NCBI GenBank assembly: GCA_003242505.1
Contig: QGUP01000024.1
Location: 1 to 12,011, forward strand
Length of the DNA: 12,011 bases
Direction of reading: 5' to 3'
From: Bacillota bacterium
GTDB taxonomy: Bacteria > Bacillota > Sulfobacillia > Symbiobacteriales > ZC4RG38
Below, piece by piece: positions 5,022 to 11,484 of this stretch (positions are counted from its first letter, which is position 1; the number at the start of each line of letters is the position of its first letter). The position numbers and the translations under genes are program-made. The notes under the pieces were generated by a model. That model was not told the DNA's origin. It worked only from the letters and a program-made list of their open reading frames with translations, and made no database searches.

Positions 5022-5798
5022 GTGAACGCCGAGCTGCGGGCCAAGAAGGAGCAGGTCCTGGTCCTTCTGGAGCAGGGACTGAGCGACGTGGAGATCGCAG
5101 ATCGGGTCGGCATCAACCACCTGACCGTTGCGGTTTGGCGCCGGCAGTGGCAGCGCCAGCGCAAGGTGGAGGCAGAGGTGCGGAAGCTGAAGGAGTCGGG
5201 CCGGCTGGAGGTCGGGCCTCTGCCGGAGCAACCCGAAGAACGGAACCGGCCGGAACAGCAGTCGGCCGACGATCAGCCCGCACCGGAGCCCAGCGAAGGC
5301 CGAACGAAGGTGTGGTTCGAGCCCGGGCAGGTGTGGGAGGCGACGGTGGTCGAGGTGCGGTCGTACGGAGCCATCGCAGAGATCCGGGACCAGACCGGCC
5401 GGGCCGTCGGCCGTGGCCTCATCCACCGCACCCAGTTCTGGCCGGAGGGGGAAGAGCCGGCCGAACCCTGGTACCCGGACCAGTACCTGCAGCCGGGCGA
5501 CCTGGTGCGGGTGGCAATCGAGGAGGTCAAGGGCCCGAGGCGCCTGAGCCTTTCCCTGGCGGCGGCTGGTCACCGGCTGCCGCAGCGGCCCGTGCGGCCC
5601 AGCCAGTTTGCCAAGTCGAAGCCCAGGGGCCGGGACGTGCTCCGGCTGCAGGGTGAGCACTCGCCCCGGGCGGCCATAGCCGCCCTTCAGGCTGCGATCG
5701 CAGCTCTGGAGGAGGCGGACCCGGCGGAGCGTCTGACGGTCAGCATCGAGGTGCGGCGCACTGGGCGCCCGGCCTCCGGTGGGGAAGCGGCTGACTGA
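5022..5798 (+). CDS. HTH-S1 fusion protein (putative nucleic-acid-binding regulator)
   Basis: A 258-aa protein from GTG 5022, with GGGAGGGATGA (5008-5018) upstream. Residues 5-45 form an HTH (KEQVLVLLEQGLSDVEIADR, then VGINHLTVAVWRR) of the resolvase or sigma-region-4 type. A Glu/Arg/Pro-rich linker spans 50-95. Residues about 99-180 are an S1 RNA-binding domain: PGQVWEATVVEVRSYGAIAE, then RGLIHRTQ, then LQPGDLVRVAIEEVKGPRRL ending in SLSL. These match the S1 pattern of G-x-V, a conserved aromatic-Gly in strand 3, GL-IH, GD-V and the LSL end. The C-terminus (210-258) is helical then beta-like, and ends EAAD. S1 domains bind single-stranded RNA or DNA. A DNA-binding HTH joined to an S1 domain suggests a role linking transcription and RNA, such as antitermination, but that is inference. 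Confidence 0.75.
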   Translation: MNAELRAKKEQVLVLLEQGLSDVEIADRVGINHLTVAVWRRQWQRQRKVEAEVRKLKESGRLEVGPLPEQPEERNRPEQQSADDQPAPEPSEGRTKVWFEPGQVWEATVVEVRSYGAIAEIRDQTGRAVGRGLIHRTQFWPEGEEPAEPWYPDQYLQPGDLVRVAIEEVKGPRRLSLSLAAAGHRLPQRPVRPSQFAKSKPRGRDVLRLQGEHSPRAAIAALQAAIAALEEADPAERLTVSIEVRRTGRPASGGEAAD

Positions 5799-5800
5799 AT
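5787..5800 (+). repeat. Gene-junction repeat, copy 2
   Basis: An exact second copy of GCGGCTGACTGAAT, here spanning TGA 5796-5798 of the HTH-S1 gene. A shortened form (GCGGACTGAAT, 6190-6200) spans the stop of the next gene. Confidence 0.5.
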
Positions 5801-5820
5801 CGCTGCGGGGGGTGGAGGCG

Positions 5821-6198
5821 GTGAAAAAGCGCAGTAACTGCCCGGACCGCGAAATCGCCGCCATGATTGACAGCACCCGGCACTGCCTGCACTGCGGGCG
5901 GCCCCTCAAGTACCTGCCGGACAAGGATAAGCGCCGCAACCGGGGCTACTGCTGCCTGGAGCACTTCTACGCCAGGCCGCCGAGGTTGGCCTGGGCCTGC
6001 AAAGTCTGGGGGTTCGACGACCCGGCCAAGGTGCTGGTCTACCTCCTCAACCTGACAGGAGGCAGCACGACCAGAACCGCTGACCTGCTTGGTACCACCA
6101 GGCAGACCGTACTGCGATGGATCAGGCAGTACCGCATCCGCCGGGTGGTGCGGTATGAGGTGGCCGGGACCACGGCCGGCGAGGCGGCAGCGGACTGA
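5821..6198 (+). CDS. Zinc-finger plus HTH small regulator
   Basis: A 125-aa protein from GTG 5821, with a strong GGGGGGTGGAGG site (5807-5818). An in-frame GTG at 5779 lies inside the previous gene and lacks a site. Residues 22-48 carry CLHC (22-25) and CC..H (44-48), a plausible zinc site. Residues 80-106 form an HTH (GGSTTRTADLLGTTRQTVLR, then WIRQYRI) like those of Fis or transposase-type DNA-binding domains. A basic and aromatic stretch (49-65) lies between. The protein ends EAAAD, like the two upstream proteins. It is the third HTH protein in a row, consistent with an early or late transcription-control cassette of the element. Its target is unknown. Confidence 0.72.
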   Translation: MKKRSNCPDREIAAMIDSTRHCLHCGRPLKYLPDKDKRRNRGYCCLEHFYARPPRLAWACKVWGFDDPAKVLVYLLNLTGGSTTRTADLLGTTRQTVLRWIRQYRIRRVVRYEVAGTTAGEAAAD

Positions 6199-6214
6199 AT
6201 TGAGGTGATGACCG

Positions 6215-7171
6215 GTGGGCCGGAGGACCAGGACAAGTTCCTTCGGCGTATCAGAGCGGGTCAGCCACGACTCCAGCCCCTTCTACGCCCGGCGGCTCTA
6301 CGCCGGCCTGACGGTTTCAACTCCGGCCCCGGGGCCGTGCCGGGAGACTGAGATTCCGCCCGAGGTGGCCAACCAGGTGTACTGCCGGGACAGCCGGCGG
6401 ATGCCGGAACTGCCGGACGGCTCGGTCCACCTGGTGGTCACCTCGCCCCCCTACGCGGTGGGCAAGGATTACGACGAGGACATGACCCTGGACGAGTACC
6501 GGCAGCTTCTCCGGGACGTCTTCCGGGAGGTCTACCGGGTCCTGGCCCCGGGGGGCCGGGTCTGCATCAACGTGGCCAACGTGGGCCGGAAGCCCTACAT
6601 CCCCCTCGCCTCGTACATCACCCTGGACATGCTCGACCTCGGGTACCTGATGCGGGGGGAGATCATCTGGGACAAGGGGGCCAGCGCCGGCGGCTCCTGC
6701 GCCTGGGGCTCCTGGCAGTCGGCCAGCAACCCCTCCCTCCGGGACCGGCACGAGTACATCCTGGTCTTCTGCAAGGAGGTCTACCGCCGGGCCCGGGCCG
6801 GCCGGCAGGACACCATCACCCGGGAGCAGTTCCTGGAGTACACCCAGAGCGTCTGGACCTTCCCCACCGAGTCCGCCCGGCGGGTCGGCCATCCGGCCCC
6901 CTTCCCCCTGGAGCTGCCGGCCCGGCTGATCCAGCTTTACAGCTTCGCCGGGGACGTGGTGCTGGACCCCTTCTGCGGCTCCGGCACCACCTGTGTGGCG
7001 GCGCTTCTCGCCGGGCGGCGGTACGTGGGGTACGACATCAAGCCCGAGTACGTGGAACTGGCCCGGCGGCGGATCGCCGCGGCGGAGGCGGCCCTGGCCC
7101 GGGCAGCATCGGGCCGGGACGGGCACCGCCAGGATCCCGGGGCCGCCGGGGCGGCCGGCGCGACCCCGTGA
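6215..7171 (+). CDS. Site-specific DNA methyltransferase, beta-class (N4-cytosine or N6-adenine)
   Basis: A 318-aa protein from GTG 6215, 6 nt after GAGGTGA. Motif IV TSPPY (76-80) comes first, and motif I DPFCGSGTT (251-259) near the C-terminus, the order of the beta class. A target-recognition stretch lies between (about 150-215), and VGYDIKPEYVELA (271-283) ends the SAM-binding region. HPAPFPLELPARLI (226-239) is the motif X-like segment typical of this family. TSPPY is common in N4-cytosine enzymes but also occurs in adenine ones. No restriction partner is adjacent, so it is an orphan in this view. From about position 6350 its codons are almost all G/C-ending like the chromosomal genes; the first 45 codons are more mixed. 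The C-terminal 30 residues are Ala/Gly-rich. Confidence 0.9.
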   Translation: MGRRTRTSSFGVSERVSHDSSPFYARRLYAGLTVSTPAPGPCRETEIPPEVANQVYCRDSRRMPELPDGSVHLVVTSPPYAVGKDYDEDMTLDEYRQLLRDVFREVYRVLAPGGRVCINVANVGRKPYIPLASYITLDMLDLGYLMRGEIIWDKGASAGGSCAWGSWQSASNPSLRDRHEYILVFCKEVYRRARAGRQDTITREQFLEYTQSVWTFPTESARRVGHPAPFPLELPARLIQLYSFAGDVVLDPFCGSGTTCVAALLAGRRYVGYDIKPEYVELARRRIAAAEAALARAASGRDGHRQDPGAAGAAGATP

Positions 7172-7207
7172 CCGGCGCCCCGGGCCCCACACCTCGCGCC
7201 CTGTGAG

Positions 7208-7777
7208 CTACTCCTCGCTCTCCATCCCCTGCCACTCCCGGTAGAGCCCGTGCTCCAGCCCGAAGTGGTCCAGGATCCGGCCGACGAAGTGGTCCACGAT
7301 CTCCTCGAGGGTCCGGGGCCGGTGGTAGAAGGCGGGCACCGGCGGCATGATGATGGCGCCGGCCCGGCTGAGCCGGAGCATATTCTCCAGGTGGATGGGG
7401 TTGAGCGGCGTCTCCCGGGGGCAGAGCACCAGGGTGCGGCGTTCCTTCAGGCAGACGTCCGCCGCCCGGCTCAGGAGGTCCCCGGACAGGCCGGTGGCGA
7501 TGGCGGCCAGGCTCTTCATGCTGCAGGGGACCACCACCATGCCGGCGGTCCGGAAGGAGCCGCTGGCGATGGGGGCCGAAAGGTCGGCGATGCTGTAGGT
7601 GCGGCTCGCGAGGGCCATGACCTCCCCGGGGCTGCGGCCCAGTTCCTGCTCCAGGGTGCGCCGGGCCCAGCCGGTCATGACGAGATGGGTCTCAACCCCC
7701 AGGTCCCGGAGCACCTCCAGCAGCCGGACCCCGTAGATCACCCCGCTGGCGCCGCTGACGCCGACGATGATCCGCAT
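7208..7777 (-). CDS. ubiX: Flavin prenyltransferase, UbiX/MqnM family
   Basis: A 189-aa protein starting at the ATG complementary to 7775-7777, preceded by GGAGGCG; a longer reading to 7822 lacks support. The N-terminal FMN-binding turn GVSGASG is present (about residues 6-12). So is the family core VVPCSMKSLAAIATGLSGDL, then LVLCPRETPLNPIHLENMLR, then the MPPVPAFYHRP segment. UbiX joins a dimethylallyl group to reduced FMN to form prenyl-FMN, the cofactor of UbiD-type decarboxylases. A UbiD-family gene lies about 1.2 kb away in the opposite direction, its natural client. The usual UbiX length is about 190 aa, so it looks complete. It runs convergent to the methyltransferase (36-nt gap) and divergent from the alarmone synthetase gene. 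Confidence 0.95.
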   Translation of the reverse strand: MRIIVGVSGASGVIYGVRLLEVLRDLGVETHLVMTGWARRTLEQELGRSPGEVMALASRTYSIADLSAPIASGSFRTAGMVVVPCSMKSLAAIATGLSGDLLSRAADVCLKERRTLVLCPRETPLNPIHLENMLRLSRAGAIIMPPVPAFYHRPRTLEEIVDHFVGRILDHFGLEHGLYREWQGMESEE

Positions 7778-7812
7778 GGGTCGCCTCCTCACCCGGTCCT
7801 TCACTTGCAACC

Positions 7813-7821
7813 AGTATACCA
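7813..7821 (-). promoter_or_regulatory. Possible extended -10 promoter for ubiX
   Basis: Read on the - strand, TGGTATACT gives a TGn-TATACT extended -10, which would start RNA about 30 nt before the ubiX ATG. No good -35 hexamer is visible. The core GTATAC is palindromic, so a weak -10 also exists on the + strand toward the alarmone gene. Confidence 0.35.
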
Positions 7822-7883
7822 TGGCCGGGACGCTGAACCCTGCCCCCGGCCGGGGCCCAGGAGAGCAAGCCGGAGGGATCAGG

Positions 7884-8861
7884 ATGGAGGACAGGATCGG
7901 GGCGATGGTGGCGGAGTTCCGCTCCCAGCAGCCCCTCTACGAGGAGCTTGGGGCCCTGGTCTACGGCCGGCTCCGCCAGATGCTGGAGTGCCACCGGATC
8001 CGGGTCCACTCCGTCACCTACCGGGTGAAGCACCCGGACAGCCTGGCCGAAAAGCTGCGGCGCCAGGGCAAGGAGTACCGGAGCCTCAGCGACGTCACCG
8101 ACCTCTTGGGGCTCCGGGTGATCACCTACTTTGCCGACGACGTCGACCGGGTGGTGGCCCTGGTAGACGGGGCCTTTGCCGTCGACCCGGAGCGGTCTGT
8201 GGACAAGCGCCGGGCCCAGGAGCCGGACCGGTTCGGCTACGCTTCGGTCCACAAGATCTGCCGGCTGGCCGCGGATCCCCCGGAACCCGGGGTGGACCCG
8301 CGGCTCACCGGCCTCTGCTTTGAGATCCAGATCCGGTCGATCCTCCAGCACGCCTGGGCCGAGATCGAGCACGACCTGGGGTACAAGGCGGCCCACACCA
8401 TCCCCGCGCCCATCCGCCGCCGGTTCTCCATCCTGGCCAGCCTGCTGGAGCTCGCGGACGACGAGTTCATCCGGCTCCGGAACGAACTGGCCGCCTACTC
8501 CCAGCAGCTGAGCGAGGCGGTCCGCTCCCGGCCCGAGGCGGTGGCCATCGACCCGGTCTCCCTGGCGGCCTTTCTCCGCACCGACCCCGGGTGCCGCGGG
8601 CTGGACGAGGCGGTGGCCGGGGCCCTGGGGGTGGGGCTGGGGGAGATGGCCGCCGGGACCCCGGAGGCCCTGGCGGACCAGCTCCGGGCGGTGGGCATCC
8701 GCACCCTGGGGGACCTGGGTGCGGCCCTCGCGCAGCACCGGGACCGGATCCTCGGGCTGGCCCGGGCGGACCGGGCCCCGGCGGGGCTGCCCGTGCGCCG
8801 GGGGATTGGGGTGGAACTGCTGGTGCAGGTGCTGGCCGGCCCGCCCCCTGGCCTTCGTTGA
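7884..8861 (+). CDS. RelA/SpoT-type GTP pyrophosphokinase domain protein
   Basis: A 325-aa protein from ATG 7884, with GGAGGG (7872-7877) 6 nt upstream. The synthetase fold is intact: HSVTYRVKHPDSLAEKL (42-58), then DVTDLLGLRVITYF (70-83), then RFGYASVHKICRL (116-128, the GYxSxH signature), then EIQIRSILQHAWAEIEHDLGY (split at 147-159 and 160-167). It lacks the HD hydrolase, TGS and ACT domains of long Rel proteins, so it resembles a small alarmone synthetase. These transfer pyrophosphate from ATP to GTP or GDP to make (p)ppGpp. A C-terminal extension (about 210-325) is unusual for minimal forms; part of it (GIRTLGDLGAALAQHRDRIL) looks helix-hairpin-helix-like. It sits between ubiX and the UbiD gene, and its stop overlaps the next promoter. 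Confidence 0.88.
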   Translation: MEDRIGAMVAEFRSQQPLYEELGALVYGRLRQMLECHRIRVHSVTYRVKHPDSLAEKLRRQGKEYRSLSDVTDLLGLRVITYFADDVDRVVALVDGAFAVDPERSVDKRRAQEPDRFGYASVHKICRLAADPPEPGVDPRLTGLCFEIQIRSILQHAWAEIEHDLGYKAAHTIPAPIRRRFSILASLLELADDEFIRLRNELAAYSQQLSEAVRSRPEAVAIDPVSLAAFLRTDPGCRGLDEAVAGALGVGLGEMAAGTPEALADQLRAVGIRTLGDLGAALAQHRDRILGLARADRAPAGLPVRRGIGVELLVQVLAGPPPGLR

Positions 8862-8886
8862 CACCGCCTGTCGAAGTTGTTAGACT
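8858..8886 (+). promoter_or_regulatory. Sigma-A-type promoter of the UbiD-UbiA operon
   Basis: A perfect -35 TTGACA (8858-8863), a 17-nt spacer and a -10 TAGACT (8881-8886; 4 of 6 consensus bases). The predicted start is near 8892. The -35 contains the TGA stop of the alarmone gene (8859-8861). The UbiD ATG lies about 100 nt further on, leaving room for a regulated leader. Confidence 0.7.
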
Positions 8887-8892
8887 GAATGT

Positions 8893-8923
8893 GGCGCGAT
8901 CGGGCCGCCGAGCGCCGATTTTT
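8893..8923 (+). terminator. Terminator-like hairpin in the UbiD leader
   Basis: The stem is GGCGC (8893-8897) plus TCGG (8900-8903) pairing with CCGA (8908-8911) plus GCGCC (8912-8916). It has a two-base GA bulge and a GCCG loop, and is followed by GATTTTT (8917-8923). This is a GC-rich stem with a T-run, so it can act as an intrinsic terminator. It may end alarmone-gene transcription. Because the promoter lies just upstream, it also falls at the very start of the UbiD transcript, where it could attenuate or stabilise it. Confidence 0.6.
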
Positions 8924-8992
8924 CGTGTTCACCCGGCTCCGGCCCGGCGCGGCCCCGGACAAGTGAAGCTGAGAACTAGAGGTGCTGCCCCG

Positions 8993-10453
8993 ATGGCCTT
9001 TCGCGACATCCAGGAGTTTGTCCACGCGCTGGAAAAGCGCGGGTGGCTGCGCCGGGTGAAGGCCCGGGTCAGCCCGATCCTGGAGATCACCGAGATCGCC
9101 GACCGGGTGATGAAGCGGCCCGGCGGCGGGCCCGCCCTGCTCTTCGAGAACGTGGAAGGGTCCGAGTTCCCGGTCCTGATCAACGCCTTCGGGTCCATGG
9201 AGCGGATCTGCCTGGCGCTGGGGGTGGAGCATCTCGACCAGATCGGGCAGGAGATCCGGGAGCTCCTCCAGCTCCCCGCCCCGGGGGGCGGCTTCCTGGA
9301 CAAGCTGGGGGCCGGGATGAAGCTCCTGGAGGCCCTCAAGAACACCGCGCCCCGGCTGGTGAGCCGCGCCCCCTGCCAGGAGGTGGTGGAGACCGAGCCG
9401 GATCTCACCAAACTGCCCATCCTCCAGTGCTGGCCCGAGGACGGCGGCCGGTTCATCACCCTGCCCCTGGTCTTCACCCGGGACCCGGTGACCGGCCAGC
9501 GGAACGTCGGCATGTACCGGATGCACGTCTACGACGCCCGCACCACCGGGATGCACTGGCACAAGCACAAGGACGGCCAGCGGCACATGGACCGGGCCCG
9601 GGAGCAGGGAGCCCGGCGGATGGAGGTCGCGGTGGCTATCGGGGCAGACCCGGCGACCATCTACGCCGCCACTGCGCCCCTGCCGCCGATGGTGCCGGAG
9701 CTGATGTTCGCCGGGTTTCTCCGGAAGCAGCCGGTGGAACTGGTGAGGTGCAAGACCGTCGACCTGGAGGTCCCGGCCCACGCGGAGTTCGTCCTCGAGG
9801 GGTACGTGGACCTGGACGAGATGCGGATGGAGGGGCCCTTCGGCGACCACACGGGCTTTTACAGCCCCGCCGAACCCTATCCCGTCTTCCACGTCACCGC
9901 CATCACCCGGAAGAAGAACCCCATCTACCCCACCACCATCGTCGGCCGGCCGCCCATGGAAGACTACTACCTGGGCAAGGCGACGGAGCGGATCTTCCTG
10001 CCGCTCCTGCAGATGGTGCTGCCGGAGATCCTCGACATCAACATGCCGGCGGAAGGGGTCTTCCACAACTGCGTCCTGGTCCGGATCAAGAAGCGGTACC
10101 CCGGCCACGCCCGGAAGGTGGTCCACGGCCTCTGGGGGCTGGGGCTGATGATGCTGGCCAAGCTCATCATCGTGGTGGACGAGGACACCGACGTCCAGAA
10201 CCTCTCGGAGACGGCCTGGACGGTCTTCAACAACGTCGACCCCCGGCGGGACATCTTCTTCAGCGAAGGCCCGGTGGACGACCTCGACCACGCCGCCCCC
10301 TTCTGGCGCTACGGCTCCAAGATGGGGGTGGACGCCACGGCCAAGTGGCCCGAGGAAGGCCACACCCGGCCCTGGCCGAAGAAGATCACCATGGACGAGG
10401 CGATCCGGGCCCTCGTGGACAGGCGGTGGGCAGAGTATGGCATCGATGGGTGA
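8993..10453 (+). CDS. mqnL: UbiD-family decarboxylase, probable menaquinone MqnL
   Basis: A 486-aa protein starting at ATG 8993, 8 nt after TAGAGGTG. The length is typical of UbiD enzymes. Landmarks are RDIQEFVHALEKRGWLRRV at the N-terminus, the conserved Arg in NVGMYRMHVYD (R176), HWHKHKD (188-194), and the catalytic acidic region DEMRMEGPFGDHTGFY (E276, E280 and D285 positions). PTTIVGRPPMEDYYLGKATE (313-332) follows. UbiD enzymes use prenyl-FMN made by UbiX to decarboxylate aromatic or unsaturated acids. With the UbiA-type gene overlapping its end and ubiX nearby, the best fit is decarboxylation of prenylated 1,4-dihydroxy-6-naphthoate in the futalosine pathway (MqnL). The family is certain; the MqnL role is inferred from the gene set. 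Confidence 0.92.
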   Translation: MAFRDIQEFVHALEKRGWLRRVKARVSPILEITEIADRVMKRPGGGPALLFENVEGSEFPVLINAFGSMERICLALGVEHLDQIGQEIRELLQLPAPGGGFLDKLGAGMKLLEALKNTAPRLVSRAPCQEVVETEPDLTKLPILQCWPEDGGRFITLPLVFTRDPVTGQRNVGMYRMHVYDARTTGMHWHKHKDGQRHMDRAREQGARRMEVAVAIGADPATIYAATAPLPPMVPELMFAGFLRKQPVELVRCKTVDLEVPAHAEFVLEGYVDLDEMRMEGPFGDHTGFYSPAEPYPVFHVTAITRKKNPIYPTTIVGRPPMEDYYLGKATERIFLPLLQMVLPEILDINMPAEGVFHNCVLVRIKKRYPGHARKVVHGLWGLGLMMLAKLIIVVDEDTDVQNLSETAWTVFNNVDPRRDIFFSEGPVDDLDHAAPFWRYGSKMGVDATAKWPEEGHTRPWPKKITMDEAIRALVDRRWAEYGIDG

Positions 10454-11366
10454 AGTCCGGCCCCGGGTCAGCCCGGCGGCCAGGATCCGCACCTACGCGG
10501 AGTTGGTCAAGTTCGAGCACTCCATCTTCGCCCTGCCCTTTGCGTACCTGGGGACCTTCCTCGCCTCCCGGGGATGGCCCAGCCCCCGGGTCTTCTTCTG
10601 GGTGACGGTGGCGATGGTCGGCGCCCGCACCGCGGCCATGGCCCTCAACCGGCTGATCGACGCCGCCATCGACGCCCGCAACCCCCGGACCGCCGGCCGC
10701 CACCTGCCCGCGGGCAAGGTGAGCCGGCAGGAGGTGCTGGCCCTGGCCCTGGTCTCCATCGCCGTGCTGGGGCTGGCGGCCTGGCAGCTCAACCCCCTCT
10801 GCCTCGCCCTCTTCCCCCTGGCGGTCTTCAACCTGGTGATCTACTCGTACACCAAGCGGTGGACCTGGCTCTGCCACCTGATCCTGGGGCTGGCGGACGG
10901 CTGGGCCCCCTTCGGCGGGTACATCGCGGTCACCGGCCGGATCGACGGCCTGGCCCTGCTCCTGGGAGTGATCGTCGCCCTCTGGGTCGGCGCCTTCGAC
11001 ATCATCTACGCCACCCAGGACTACGACTTCGACCGGCAGGAGGGGCTCCACTCTATCCCGGTCCGGTTCGGCATCCCCCGGGCCCTTCTGATCTCCCGGC
11101 TCGCCCACGCCCTGGTGGCGGTGCTGGCCCTCTGGGTCGGTCACCTGGCCGGGTTCTGGCCGTCCTGGAACCCCCTGGCCTGGGCGCTGCCGGGCTGGCT
11201 TTACCTGGGGGGCTGGCTGATCCTGGCCGGGCTCCTCCACTACGAGCACTCGATCATCTCCCCGACGGACCTCTCCCGGGTCAACACCGCCTTCTTCAAC
11301 GTCAACGGCTACATTGCCGTCGGGTACTTCCTTTTCACCGCGGCGGCGGTCCTCGTGGCCGCCTGA
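10437..11366 (+). CDS. mqnP: UbiA-family polyprenyltransferase, probable MqnP
   Basis: A 309-aa membrane protein from ATG 10437, overlapping the UbiD-family gene by 17 nt, with GGTGGG 6 nt upstream; ATG 10446 is a poorer choice. Hydrophobic segments (about 28-45, 52-70, 99-137, 144-163, 170-190, 216-232, 239-265 and 290-308) fit the usual 8-9 helices. The first Asp-rich motif is NRLIDAAID (71-79, NxxxDxxxD). The second is ATQDYDFDRQEGLHSIP (192-208, D195, D197 and D199). Both bind magnesium and the polyprenyl diphosphate. EHSIFALPFAYLG near the N-terminus is characteristic of this subgroup. It should attach a polyprenyl chain to an aromatic acid, here likely 1,4-dihydroxy-6-naphthoate, at the membrane. 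It is translationally coupled to its partner. Confidence 0.92.
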   Translation: MASMGEVRPRVSPAARIRTYAELVKFEHSIFALPFAYLGTFLASRGWPSPRVFFWVTVAMVGARTAAMALNRLIDAAIDARNPRTAGRHLPAGKVSRQEVLALALVSIAVLGLAAWQLNPLCLALFPLAVFNLVIYSYTKRWTWLCHLILGLADGWAPFGGYIAVTGRIDGLALLLGVIVALWVGAFDIIYATQDYDFDRQEGLHSIPVRFGIPRALLISRLAHALVAVLALWVGHLAGFWPSWNPLAWALPGWLYLGGWLILAGLLHYEHSIISPTDLSRVNTAFFNVNGYIAVGYFLFTAAAVLVAA

Positions 11367-11378
11367 CCGGAACTCCCA

Positions 11379-11403
11379 GGCCGCCGGCGGGCTGCCGGCG
11401 GCC
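11379..11403 (+). repeat. GC-rich inverted repeat after the UbiA gene
   Basis: GGCCGCCGGC (11379-11388) and GCCGGCGGCC (11394-11403) form a 10-bp stem with a GGGCT loop, 12 nt after the stop of the prenyltransferase gene. There is no following T-run, so it is a possible mRNA-stabilising or weak termination structure rather than a clear intrinsic terminator. The rest of the 118-nt gap before the next gene shows only its ribosome-binding site. Confidence 0.5.
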
Positions 11404-11484
11404 CTGGCCGCGTCCCGGGCCTCTGGCCGGCCCGGCGCCGGCCCCCAACCCCGTCGAGCGAACTGCAACAGGAGGCACCAGACG

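Noticed and set aside
6208..6351. Small 47-codon frame starting at ATG 6208
   Set aside because: Its only Shine-Dalgarno (GAGGTG) abuts the ATG, while the same site is well spaced for GTG 6215 of the methyltransferase.
7172..7207. Terminator between the convergent methyltransferase and ubiX genes
   Set aside because: GC-rich with partial self-complementarity, but no T-run on either strand and no single clear stem.
7844..7855. 12-bp palindrome CCCCGGCCGGGG upstream of the alarmone gene
   Set aside because: A pure G/C palindrome is likely by chance in this composition, and there is no second copy or T-run.
7692..8864. - strand reading frame over the alarmone gene
   Set aside because: Shadow of a gene with a full set of RelA/SpoT motifs; it has no family features.
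8495..10492. Long - strand reading frame of 665 codons
   Set aside because: It is the antisense shadow of the UbiD-family gene in very GC-rich DNA. The translation is low complexity (Val/Asp/His/Pro-rich) with no motif.
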